From assembly GCF_000314975.1 (NCBI RefSeq), contig NZ_BAEN01000025.1, positions 1 through 43,608 of the forward strand: 43,608 nucleotides of DNA, given 5' to 3'. Positions 16,936 to 25,357 of the stretch are shown here, piece after piece. Source of the DNA: Aliiglaciecola lipolytica E3. Lineage in GTDB: Bacteria; Pseudomonadota; Gammaproteobacteria; Enterobacterales; Alteromonadaceae. A program made the position numbers and the translations under genes. Under the pieces are notes generated by a model. That model was not told the DNA's origin, searched no databases, and saw only the letters and a program-made list of their open reading frames with translations. Positions within the stretch are counted from its first letter, which is position 1, and each line of letters begins with the position of its first letter.

Positions 16936-17007
16936 GGATATTTTTACCCCAAGAGGAGAGCGACATTTGTTGGCTGTGCTCTTTTTTGCTTGAAATGAAT
17001 TATTTTT

Positions 17008-17021
17008 AGAATATATATTCC
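17008..17021. promoter_or_regulatory. IolR-type operator, one mismatch (distal site of ABC/iol operon)
   Basis: AGAATATATATTCC is an AGAA-N6-TTCC site, one base from the GGAA-N6-TTCC palindrome. It lies in the 454-bp divergent region between the DUF5916 gene and the ABC permease gene, 273 bases before the permease. Confidence 0.6.
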
Positions 17022-17139
17022 AGTCATTCTTTAAATGTAATGCACTGATATTTATAAGTTTTATTCACATTAAACGACTTAAAACTGCGTTTATTTGTGT
17101 ATCCAATAACAAATTATTCATTTCACATATTGTTTATTT

Positions 17140-17153
17140 GGAAAATTTATTCT
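17140..17153. promoter_or_regulatory. IolR-type operator, one mismatch (proximal site of ABC/iol operon)
   Basis: GGAAAATTTATTCT is one base from GGAA-N6-TTCC and identical over 13 bases to the perfect site before iolA (32800-32813). It lies 141 bases upstream of the permease start. Between here and 17294 I see only a ribosome binding site-like AGCGGAAG before the start codon. Confidence 0.65.
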
Positions 17154-17294
17154 AAATTATCACCATTGAAACAGCATTTTAACATTTCCAACTAGGGCAC
17201 TTAGCCTGCGCAAGCGTCCTTTGGAATAAACAAAGTGCTGAATAACCAGATACCGTTTTAACTTTTCAGCCAGCGGAAGTATGAAGAACTGTCT

Positions 17295-18422
17295 ATGCCA
17301 ATAACCAACAGTAGTGTTAATAACACAGTACAGCCCCTCTATGATGAACGCATCAGAGCCCAGTCTGTATTACAAAAATTGCTGTTACGTCCAGACTTTG
17401 GTGCCTTGGCGGGGGTTATTTTAGTGTTTGCCATCTTTGCCATGCTCGCCAATGACAGCGGCATGTTTGCCGCCGATGGCATTTTGAATTGGACCACGGT
17501 GTCAGCACAACTCGCGGTACTGGCCATAGGCGCTTGCCTATTAATGATTGCCGGTGAATTTGATTTATCCATAGGTTCGATGATTGGTTTTGCCGGAATG
17601 GTAATAGCTATACCCGCACTTTATTGGGGCTGGCCAGTGTGGGCCAGTATATTTTTGGCCTTCATCACATCCTTAGCATTAGGTGCGTTGATTGGTTATA
17701 CGGTAGTTCGTACTGGCTTACCGTCTTTTATTGTGTCACTCGCCTTTTTGTTTATTTTGCGCGGCTTAACGATTGCCCTGTCCATTCTATTTACCAATAA
17801 AACCATTGTCAGTGGTGTGAGTGAAGTGGCACAAGATGACTGGCTCGCGCCATTATTTGGCGGAGAATTTGGTTCAGACTTTTTTATCTGGCTTTCCAAA
17901 CACGACTTACTTGCCACCTATGCCGACGGTTCGCCACTGGTGTCAGGGATTCCCATGATAGTGTTGTGGTGCTTGTTGTTAGCCGCGTTTGCAACTTGGA
18001 TTTTGTTGTATAGCCCTTATGGCAATTGGATATTTGCCACTGGAGGCGATGAAAAAGCCGCCAAAAATGTGGGTGTTCCTACTGCTAAAGTCAAAATACT
18101 ACTGTTTATGTTTACCGCCTTTTGCGCCACGTTGTACGCCAGTTGCCAAGTATTAGAATACGGTTCAGCGGCAGCAGATAGAGGCGTATTAAAAGAATTT
18201 GAAGCCATCATCGCCGTGGTTATTGGCGGTACCTTATTAACCGGTGGATACGGCTCAGTATTAGGTGCCTTATGTGGCGCTCTTATTTTTGGGGTAGTGC
18301 AAATAGGTCTGTTTTTTTCAGGTATTAACTCTGACTGGTTTCGGGTTTTTCTCGGCTCCATGTTGTTGGCGGCGGTGTTATTTAACAATTTCATTCGCCA
18401 GCGCATTAGTCAGCATAGTTAA
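17295..18422 (+). CDS. Inositol ABC transporter permease
   Basis: A 375-residue inner-membrane permease of the ribose/fructose/inositol type (BPD_transp_2) with about ten hydrophobic segments. The hallmark [18 protein letters not shown] is at about 88-105, [17 protein letters not shown] near 140-157, and the EAA-like [13 protein letters not shown] loop near 252-264. It is the first gene of the plus-strand operon, 14 bases before the ATPase gene. Length is above the usual 320-340 because of an insert around 170-200 and an extended N-terminus, similar to FrcC/IatP-type permeases. Substrate assigned from the downstream iol genes. Confidence 0.9.
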   Translation: MPITNSSVNNTVQPLYDERIRAQSVLQKLLLRPDFGALAGVILVFAIFAMLANDSGMFAADGILNWTTVSAQLAVLAIGACLLMIAGEFDLSIGSMIGFAGMVIAIPALYWGWPVWASIFLAFITSLALGALIGYTVVRTGLPSFIVSLAFLFILRGLTIALSILFTNKTIVSGVSEVAQDDWLAPLFGGEFGSDFFIWLSKHDLLATYADGSPLVSGIPMIVLWCLLLAAFATWILLYSPYGNWIFATGGDEKAAKNVGVPTAKVKILLFMFTAFCATLYASCQVLEYGSAAADRGVLKEFEAIIAVVIGGTLLTGGYGSVLGALCGALIFGVVQIGLFFSGINSDWFRVFLGSMLLAAVLFNNFIRQRISQHS

Positions 18423-18435
18423 GGAGATAACGGAC

Positions 18436-19257
18436 ATGACTAAGCCTATTATCGAATTGCAAAACCTAAGTCGCTACTTTGGCTCGGTGGTCGCGTTGCA
18501 GGGCATTAATATTCAGATCATGCCTGGCCAAGTGCATTGTTTGCTCGGTGATAATGGTGCTGGCAAGTCAACATTGATCAAAACCCTAGCAGGCGTGCAT
18601 CGCCCTAGTAGTGGTCACTTATTGATTGATGGCCAAGCTACGGTGCTGCGCTCACCTAAACAAGCCTTAGATTTGGGCATCGCCACTGTCTACCAAGATC
18701 TGGCTTTAGTGCCGCTAATGAGTATTACCCGCAACTTTTTTCTTGGTCGAGAGATCACTAAAGGCTGGGGGCCATTTGCCTATTTTGACCTTAAAACTGC
18801 AGATCACATTGCCCTCAAAGGTTTAGCCGACATGGGTATTCAAGTGCGCGACCCGAGTCAAACGGTGGCAACCTTATCTGGTGGTGAAAAACAGTGTTTA
18901 GCCATAGCACGAGCCATTTATTTTGGTGCCAAGGTATTGATATTGGATGAGCCTACCGCCGCACTGGGTGTTAAACAGTCGGCAAAAGTGCTCAAAGTCA
19001 TCGCCACCGCCAAACAACGTGGTTTAGCCGTGATCTTTATTACTCATAATATTCATCATGCTTACCCGGTTGCTGATCAATTTACCTTATTAAAACGCGG
19101 TCGCACCTTGGGTAGCTTTGCTAAATCCAGCGTTTCTCGTGAACAAGTATTAGAAATGATGTCTGGTGGCAGCGAACTCGCTGAGTTAGAACAGGAGTTA
19201 GCGGAATTTTCTTATAACGACGCTCACACCACTCAACAAGATCAAGCACAACTATGA
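18436..19257 (+). CDS. Inositol ABC transporter ATP-binding protein, single domain
   Basis: A 273-residue ATPase with Walker [10 protein letters not shown] (38-46), Q-loop YQDLALVP, signature [14 protein letters not shown] (147-160), Walker B VLILDEPT (167-174) and switch His in FITHNIHHA. It has one ABC domain, as in FrcA, whereas RbsA/MglA and the best-known IatA have two in tandem. It would therefore act as a homodimer. It starts behind AAGGAGATAACGG, a strong ribosome binding site. Its stop overlaps a possible earlier start of the following dehydrogenase gene. Confidence 0.92.
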   Translation: MTKPIIELQNLSRYFGSVVALQGINIQIMPGQVHCLLGDNGAGKSTLIKTLAGVHRPSSGHLLIDGQATVLRSPKQALDLGIATVYQDLALVPLMSITRNFFLGREITKGWGPFAYFDLKTADHIALKGLADMGIQVRDPSQTVATLSGGEKQCLAIARAIYFGAKVLILDEPTAALGVKQSAKVLKVIATAKQRGLAVIFITHNIHHAYPVADQFTLLKRGRTLGSFAKSSVSREQVLEMMSGGSELAELEQELAEFSYNDAHTTQQDQAQL

Positions 19258-19286
19258 TGACGCATAAGCAAGCAACAGGGAAGCAT

Positions 19287-20417
19287 ATGAAAACCATTCG
19301 TATCGGCCTTATCGGCACAGGTTATATGGGCAAAGCCCATGCCATTGCTTTACATTCTGCGCCGGCGGTTTTCCCTTTAAGTGCCAATATTAGTTGCGAA
19401 ATGTTAGCCGAGATCAATCCCGCATTAGCCGCCAAAAAGGCCGCTGAACTTGGATTCAAACGTTCAACTGGAGATTGGTTAGAACTGGTTAACGATGCCA
19501 ATGTGGACGTGGTGGATATTTGTTCCCCCAACTATTTGCATAAACCCATGGCACTTGCTGCTATCGCCGCGGGTAAACATGTTTATTCAGAAAAACCCTT
19601 AGCCCTTAATGGCCAAGATGCGCTAGAAATGACCCTCGCTGCTGAACGAGCCGGAGTGAAAACTCTAGTGGGTTTTAACTACGCCAAAAATCCCGCCAGT
19701 CAATTAGCCAAACAAATCATTGCCAATGGTGAAATTGGTGAGGTGGTGCATTTTCGTGGCACTCACAACGAAGACTACTTAGCGAGTCCATTGATACCTA
19801 TGAGTTGGCGTTTAAAACGAGCTTATTCCGGCTCAGGTACTTTGGGGGACATGGGTTCACACATTATTAATATGGCGCAATTTTTAGTGGGCGATATCAC
19901 ACAAGTCAACGGTGACTTACAAACCGTCATTCAACAGCGCCCCATTGCAGATAGCCCCGGTCAATTTGCAACAGTTGAAAATGAAGATCAGGCCCATGCC
20001 ATGTTACGTTTTAACAACGGCGCGATTGGCACTATCGAAACCAGCCGCATCGCTTGGGGACGTAAAATGGGCCTGACTTATGAAGTAACGGGCACCAAAG
20101 GCACTATCGTTTTTGATCAGGAACGTTTAGCAGAGTTACGCCTTTTTATTCCAGATGGCAACACCGCACGAGAAGGATTTAAAACCATCTTACTGGGTCC
20201 CGAACACCCTGATTATAAAAACTTTTGTATCTCAGCCGGACATGGACTGGGTTACAACGACCAAAAAATTGTCGAAGTCCGAGATTTAATTGAAGGTATA
20301 GCCAATGAACAGCCACTTTGGCCTGATTTCAGAGCGGCCTACAAAGTCAATTTGGTTATCGATGCTATTGAAGAATCCAACCGCCTAGGCCAATGGATTA
20401 CCATAATTGAAGGTTAA
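19287..20417 (+). CDS. Gfo/Idh/MocA oxidoreductase, probable inositol-type dehydrogenase
   Basis: A 376-residue NAD(P)-dependent oxidoreductase with Rossmann motif GTGYMG (10-15), SEKPLA with Lys103, and GTLGDMGSHIINMAQF giving Asp187 and His191. These correspond to the Lys-Asp-His catalytic set of inositol dehydrogenases. I start at ATG 19287 (AGGGAAG upstream, residue 1 directly before the first strand); an ATG at 19254 overlapping the ATPase stop would add 11 unconserved residues. It is distinct from the IolG at 9976. Because it is inside the iol operon I infer activity on another inositol isomer (for example scyllo- or chiro-inositol) or an inosose. Other Gfo/Idh substrates cannot be excluded. 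Confidence 0.85.
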   Translation: MKTIRIGLIGTGYMGKAHAIALHSAPAVFPLSANISCEMLAEINPALAAKKAAELGFKRSTGDWLELVNDANVDVVDICSPNYLHKPMALAAIAAGKHVYSEKPLALNGQDALEMTLAAERAGVKTLVGFNYAKNPASQLAKQIIANGEIGEVVHFRGTHNEDYLASPLIPMSWRLKRAYSGSGTLGDMGSHIINMAQFLVGDITQVNGDLQTVIQQRPIADSPGQFATVENEDQAHAMLRFNNGAIGTIETSRIAWGRKMGLTYEVTGTKGTIVFDQERLAELRLFIPDGNTAREGFKTILLGPEHPDYKNFCISAGHGLGYNDQKIVEVRDLIEGIANEQPLWPDFRAAYKVNLVIDAIEESNRLGQWITIIEG

Positions 20418-20475
20418 TTCAACCAGCAGTTATACCCACCTAACGAGTTGAGTTATCTAAAGGAGATTTTAAAAC

Positions 20476-22389
20476 ATGAGTAATACACATAAATTTGACG
20501 TGATATGTCTGGGCCGCGCCGCGGTGGATTTATATGGCGATCAAATTGGCAGTCGCTTAGAGGATGTCTCTTCTTTTCGTAAATCACTTGGCGGTTCATC
20601 TTGCAATATTGCCTTTGGTACCGCTCGTCTTGGTTTAAAATCCTCCATGCTGACTCGTGTTGGTAATGACCATATGGGTCGCTTTGTCCGTGAAGAACTG
20701 CAAGAAGTGGGTTGTGATGTGAGTCATCTGGTGACCGATCCCCAAAGACTGACCGCCTTAGTGTTACTTTCCATTAAAGATAACGAGAGTTTTCCTCTCA
20801 TTTTTTATCGTAATGACTGCGCCGACATGGCGGTTGATAGCAGTGATTTTGACTACGATTATATCGCCTCGAGTAAATCACTGCTGATTACAGGCACGCA
20901 TTTTTCCACTAAACAAGTGAATGCCACCAGCCTTAAGGCCATTGAATATGCCCGTAAGGCCGGCACCAAAGTCGTATTGGATATAGATTACCGTCCGGTA
21001 CTGTGGGGTTTAACCAGCTTGGATCAGGGCGAAAAACGTTTTGTCTCCAATGAGTCGGTCACTCAACATTTGTTATCTATTTTGCCCTTATGTGATCTGA
21101 TTGTAGGCACGGAAGAAGAAATTCATATCGCTGGAGGCAGCACCAATACCATAGCGTGTTTAAAGAAAATCCGTAGTGTCACTAAAGCTGAAATCGTGGT
21201 TAAACGTGGCGCTTTGGGTTGCTCGGTGTTTGATAAAGACATTCCAGTCAGTTTGGATCAGGGTTTTACTCGTTACGGAGTCAAGATTGAAGTATTAAAT
21301 GTACTTGGTGCAGGTGATGCCTTTATGAGTGGTTTTTTACGTGGTTGGTTACGTAATGAAAGTTACGAAAAATGCTGTGATTACGCCAATGCCTGTGGCG
21401 CTTTGGTGGTATCACGCCTTGCCTGTGCCCCTGCAATTCCATCCATGGAAGAGCTGGATAACTATTTGGCTCGCCAGCACAGTGTGTTACGTCCCGATCT
21501 CGACAGCGAAATCAATTATTTACATCGTGTCACCACCCGCAAACCTGCCGTGTGGAAAGAGTTATGTGTGTTTGCCTTTGATCATCGTAAACAATTTTAT
21601 GATATGGCCAGAGAGCTCAATGCCGATCCAGCGCGAATTGATAACTTAAAACTGTTATTGGTGCGTGCTGTTGAGCAAACGACTAAACACCCAGACTTTC
21701 ACTACCAAGCCGGGGTATTAATTGATGATACCTATGGACAAGGCGCGTTAAATAAAGTCACTGGTCAAAAATTGTGGATTGGTCGACCGGTAGAATTACC
21801 GTCTTCACGCCCACTTGAATTTGAAGGCCCTGGCACTATTGGTTCGCGTTTGGTTACTTGGCCCATCGAACAAATCGTTAAGTGCTTAGTTTATTTTCAT
21901 CCCCACGACCCAGCTGAACTGCGCCTTGCACAAGAAAAAAAGCTCATGGAGCTATATCAATCCTGTTGTTTGAGTGGCCACGAATTGCTGTTAGAAATTA
22001 TTCCACCAGCAGATATGCCGGCCAACGAGCTCAATGTCAGCCTGGTTATGCAACGCTTGTATAATCTGGGTATTAAACCAGACTGGTGGAAGCTGCCTGC
22101 TCCGAGTGTTAAAGGATGGCAAACGATTACTAAACTAATAGAACAACGCTCTCCTCATTGCCGCGGTGTGATTTTATTAGGATTAGATGCCCCAATGGAG
22201 TCGCTCGAACAAGGTTTTAGAGACAGTGCCAACTTCCCTATCTGCAAAGGCTTTGCGGTAGGTAGAACCATCTTTAGTGATCCCAGTAAAGCCTGGTTCA
22301 AAAATGAGATTGACGATTTGCAATTTATCCAGCAAATCGAACAAAACTATTTACGACTAGTTAATGCTTGGCACAGCAGAAAAGCATAA
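20476..22389 (+). CDS. iolC: 5-Dehydro-2-deoxygluconokinase fused to DUF2090 (aldolase-like) domain
   Basis: A 637-residue two-domain protein. Residues about 5-325 are a PfkB/ribokinase-type kinase (IolC) with SLGGSSCNIAFGTARLGL near 37-54 and the signature GAGDAF at 278-283 holding the catalytic Asp. Residues about 340-635 are a DUF2090 domain (FAFDHRKQF, GVLIDDTYGQGAL, FEGPGTIGSRL), distantly like class I/II-type sugar-phosphate aldolases. IolC makes DKG-6-phosphate; IolJ normally splits it to DHAP and malonate semialdehyde. No separate iolJ is visible in the window, so the DUF2090 half is the best candidate for that step (inference, consistent with suggestions for this fusion in other proteobacteria). 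A strong AAAGGAG site precedes the start. Confidence 0.93.
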   Translation: MSNTHKFDVICLGRAAVDLYGDQIGSRLEDVSSFRKSLGGSSCNIAFGTARLGLKSSMLTRVGNDHMGRFVREELQEVGCDVSHLVTDPQRLTALVLLSIKDNESFPLIFYRNDCADMAVDSSDFDYDYIASSKSLLITGTHFSTKQVNATSLKAIEYARKAGTKVVLDIDYRPVLWGLTSLDQGEKRFVSNESVTQHLLSILPLCDLIVGTEEEIHIAGGSTNTIACLKKIRSVTKAEIVVKRGALGCSVFDKDIPVSLDQGFTRYGVKIEVLNVLGAGDAFMSGFLRGWLRNESYEKCCDYANACGALVVSRLACAPAIPSMEELDNYLARQHSVLRPDLDSEINYLHRVTTRKPAVWKELCVFAFDHRKQFYDMARELNADPARIDNLKLLLVRAVEQTTKHPDFHYQAGVLIDDTYGQGALNKVTGQKLWIGRPVELPSSRPLEFEGPGTIGSRLVTWPIEQIVKCLVYFHPHDPAELRLAQEKKLMELYQSCCLSGHELLLEIIPPADMPANELNVSLVMQRLYNLGIKPDWWKLPAPSVKGWQTITKLIEQRSPHCRGVILLGLDAPMESLEQGFRDSANFPICKGFAVGRTIFSDPSKAWFKNEIDDLQFIQQIEQNYLRLVNAWHSRKA

Positions 22390-22400
22390 AGGAAAAATTG

Positions 22401-24251
22401 ATGAGTACACTACGTTTAACCGCTTCTCAAGCGATGTTCCGTTATCTAAGTCAACAGTATTTAGAAACGGATGGTAAAATAGAAGCCATTTTTGCCGGTG
22501 CCTTTGCCATATTTGGCCATGGCAATGTATCAGGTATAGGTGAAGCCCTGTACCAGCAAGGTGCTACCTTTCCCACGTATCGCGCCCATAACGAACAAGG
22601 TATGGCCCATAGTGCCATCGCGTTTGCGAAACAACATAAACGTCGAAAAATGATGGTCTGCACTACGTCTATCGGACCCGGTGCAGCCAATATGGTTACT
22701 GCGGCTGGCTTGGCCCATGCCAACCGCCTACCCGTATTGTTTGTACCCGGTGACAACTTTGCTAATCGCCGTCCCGATCCGGTCTTACAACAAATTGAAT
22801 GTTTTGCTGATCCCACAATTTCAGTCAATGATTGTTTTAAACCGGTCAGCCGTTATTTTGATCGCATTAGCCGTCCTGAGCAGTTAATTAATAGTCTGCC
22901 TATGGCCATGCGCACCTTGTTGGATCCGGTGGATTGTGGCCCAGTCACTTTAGCCTTTCCGCAAGATGTGCAATCCGAAGCTTTTGACTACCCCAGCAGT
23001 TTTTTCGACAAACAAATTCATCGTATTCGTCGTCCAGGTATTGATCCGGCGGAACTGGCTAAGGTAGTTGAGTTGCTGCAACAAGCATCGCGCCCTCTTA
23101 TCATCGCGGGAGGCGGAGTTCAGTACTCATTAGCCACCCAAGTACTCAGTGATTTTGCCCAGCGCCACCATATTCCTGTAGCAGAAACCCAAGCAGGTAA
23201 AGGCAGTCTGCATTGGCAACATCCTATGGCCGTTGGTGCCATTGGTGTGACCGGCACAACAGCCGCCAATGCTTTGGCAGCAGAGGCCGATGTGATTATT
23301 GCTATTGGTAGTCGTTTGCAAGATTTTACTACCGAATCACGTACCTTATTTAATCGTCCCGATGTGCGCTTAATTCAAATTAACGTCGGTCATTTTGACG
23401 CTACTAAACATGGTGCGATGGCCTTACAAACCGACGCCGTTTTGGCCATCCAAGCCGTGGATAATGCGCTGACACAAAATTGGCAATCCAGCCCAGCATG
23501 GCTGACTAAAATCGCTGAACTAAATCAACAGTGGCACAACATTTATCAAGATGCTACTGAAGCCAGTGATGCTCAATTACCCAGTGATGCCCAAGTATTA
23601 GGCGCGATTAAACGTCAATCTGCCGCTAGCGATGTGGTGGTGTGTGCCGCTGGCGGTTTACCGGGCGAGTTACATAAATTATGGCGTTGTGACGACATTA
23701 GCAGTTACCACGTCGAATACGGTTTTTCCTGTATGGGTTATGAAATCGCCGGTGGTTTAGGGGTCAAAATGGCCAATCCTGAGCGCGATGTTATCGTGGT
23801 GGTCGGCGACGGCTCTTATATGATGATGAACTCAGAACTCGCCACCTCGGTGATGATGGGGTGTAAAATCATCGTGGTGGTATTAGATAATCGCGGATTT
23901 GGCTGTATTAACCGCTTACAAATGGCCACGGGTAACGCGCCTTTTAATAATCTGCTAGAAAATTGTTATAGCAACAATAAACCTGCGCCTAAGTTGGATT
24001 TTGCCGCTCATGCCAGAGCCATGGGCGCTCAAGCCGAATCTGTCACTGGCATCACTCATTTAGAACAAGCCTTAATCCGCGCCAAAGCGGCAGACACAAG
24101 TTATTTGATCGCCATAGATACTGACCCCTATATTACCACTGACAATGGTGAATCTTGGTGGGATGTTGCTATTCCAGAAGTGTCGAATAGCGACAAAGTC
24201 AATGACGCACAACAGCAGTACCAAGCCGCTAAACACAAACAACCCTATTGA
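22401..24251 (+). CDS. iolD: 3D-(3,5/4)-trihydroxycyclohexane-1,2-dione hydrolase
   Basis: ThDP-dependent ring-opening hydrolase converting 3D-trihydroxycyclohexane-1,2-dione to 5-deoxy-glucuronate. The 616-residue protein has the N-terminal ThDP glutamate in YRAHNEQGMAHSA (Glu65) and the ThDP/Mg motif GDGSYMMMNSE at 469-479 with Asn497 in LDNRGFG. The MVCTTSIGPGAANMVTAA stretch near 85-102 is typical of acetolactate-synthase relatives. I start at ATG 22401, nine bases after AAAGGA; an earlier in-frame ATG at 22368 lies inside iolC. It is followed 51 bases later by iolE. Confidence 0.95.
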   Translation: MSTLRLTASQAMFRYLSQQYLETDGKIEAIFAGAFAIFGHGNVSGIGEALYQQGATFPTYRAHNEQGMAHSAIAFAKQHKRRKMMVCTTSIGPGAANMVTAAGLAHANRLPVLFVPGDNFANRRPDPVLQQIECFADPTISVNDCFKPVSRYFDRISRPEQLINSLPMAMRTLLDPVDCGPVTLAFPQDVQSEAFDYPSSFFDKQIHRIRRPGIDPAELAKVVELLQQASRPLIIAGGGVQYSLATQVLSDFAQRHHIPVAETQAGKGSLHWQHPMAVGAIGVTGTTAANALAAEADVIIAIGSRLQDFTTESRTLFNRPDVRLIQINVGHFDATKHGAMALQTDAVLAIQAVDNALTQNWQSSPAWLTKIAELNQQWHNIYQDATEASDAQLPSDAQVLGAIKRQSAASDVVVCAAGGLPGELHKLWRCDDISSYHVEYGFSCMGYEIAGGLGVKMANPERDVIVVVGDGSYMMMNSELATSVMMGCKIIVVVLDNRGFGCINRLQMATGNAPFNNLLENCYSNNKPAPKLDFAAHARAMGAQAESVTGITHLEQALIRAKAADTSYLIAIDTDPYITTDNGESWWDVAIPEVSNSDKVNDAQQQYQAAKHKQPY

Positions 24252-24302
24252 TATCACCCGAGCGTGCAGCATGGCACGCTCCATTTCTTTGGATTAAACA
24301 TT

Positions 24303-25199
24303 ATGACACTACAAATTGGTATTAACCCTTTGACTTGGACCAATGACGATCTGCCCTCTTTAGGCGCCGAAACCTCACTAGAGCAATGTTTGAGTGAAGG
24401 TCGCGAGGCAGGTTATGCGGGTTTTGAACTGGGTAATAAGTTTCCTCGTCAGAGTGAAGCGCTGAATGCAGTCTTGGCTAAACACGACTTAGCGCTTGTT
24501 TCAGGTTGGTATAGTGGTTTATTGCTAACCCACAGTGTGGCAGATGAAATCGCGGCCATTGAAAATCACCTGCAGTTGCTTAAAAAAGGTGGCGCAAAGG
24601 TCATGGTTTATTGTGAAGTCACGGGCTGTGTACACGGCGAGCAAAATACTCCAGTATCAAGACGCCCTAAAATGCGTAGTGAAGATTGGGTGACTTTTGG
24701 TCGCAATCTCACTCAAGTGGCTGACTACTGTCTGAGCCAAGGTGTGCAATTGGCCTACCATCATCACATGGGTACGGTAATAGAAAGCGCAGAGGATATT
24801 GATTTATTAATGCAGCACACCGGTGATTCTTTGGGCTTATTACTCGATAGCGGTCACCTAACCTATGCGGGCGGCGATCCTTTAACAGTGATTGCCAAAC
24901 ATGGTCAACGTATTGTGCATGTCCACGCTAAAGATATACGCGCCTCTGTCTTAAAAGACGCTAAAAATCGTGATTTAAGCTTTTTAGATTCGGTACTCAA
25001 TGGGGTATTTACCGTGCCTGGTGATGGCTCAATTGACTATCTCGCCATATTTAAAGCCCTCAAAACGGTGGACTACAGCGCGTGGGTGGTAGTTGAAGCC
25101 GAACAAGATCCCTCCATTGCTCATCCCTTAACGTATGCCAAATTAGGTTTTAAAAATTTGCACGGTTTTGCCAGTCAAGCTGGCTTTGAGCTCAAATAA
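24303..25199 (+). CDS. iolE: Inosose dehydratase
   Basis: Dehydrates 2-keto-myo-inositol to 3D-trihydroxycyclohexane-1,2-dione. The 298-residue protein is a xylose-isomerase-like TIM barrel of normal length. It starts IGINPLTWTNDDLP, a phrase typical of IolE, and carries metal-site residues in LGLLLDSGHLTYAGGDP, VHVHAKDIR and WVVVEAEQDPS. I chose ATG 24303 because the protein then starts just before the first barrel strand; an upstream in-frame ATG at 24264 would add a non-conserved leader. It is the last gene of the plus-strand operon. Confidence 0.95.
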   Translation: MTLQIGINPLTWTNDDLPSLGAETSLEQCLSEGREAGYAGFELGNKFPRQSEALNAVLAKHDLALVSGWYSGLLLTHSVADEIAAIENHLQLLKKGGAKVMVYCEVTGCVHGEQNTPVSRRPKMRSEDWVTFGRNLTQVADYCLSQGVQLAYHHHMGTVIESAEDIDLLMQHTGDSLGLLLDSGHLTYAGGDPLTVIAKHGQRIVHVHAKDIRASVLKDAKNRDLSFLDSVLNGVFTVPGDGSIDYLAIFKALKTVDYSAWVVVEAEQDPSIAHPLTYAKLGFKNLHGFASQAGFELK

Positions 25200-25261
25200 A
25201 ACGCTGTTTCTCCCACTTAATGATGCCAGGCAGTAACCGTGTTTTTCGCGTTTTTTGCGCT

Positions 25262-25299
25262 CTTTGCACAACATTAACATTGTTTAATGTTTTGCAAAG
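25262..25299. promoter_or_regulatory. Inverted repeat with TTAA-N6-TTAA between iolE and the phytase gene
   Basis: CTTTGCACAACATTAA (25262-25277) pairs with TTAATGTTTTGCAAAG (25284-25299) with one mismatch around a 6-base loop. Its centre is TTAA-CATTGT-TTAA, a looser match to the elements at 2966 and 16913, and it lies about 60-70 bases before the phytase start, a spacing like theirs. With no T-run after it, I favour a phytase operator over an iolE terminator, but both are possible. Confidence 0.5.
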
Positions 25300-25357
25300 C
25301 TAGCGGTTAAACACCTTAGTTTATGCTAACAGCACAACATAACTCAGGAGTACAAAA

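Noticed and set aside
19254-19286. Earlier start for the second Gfo/Idh gene overlapping the ATPase stop
   Set aside because: It would add 11 residues with no place in the Rossmann fold, while ATG 19287 has an AGGGAAG site just upstream.
25200-25357. Pho box upstream of the phytase
   Set aside because: No pair of CTGTCAT-like repeats with correct spacing was found; phosphate control cannot be supported from sequence.
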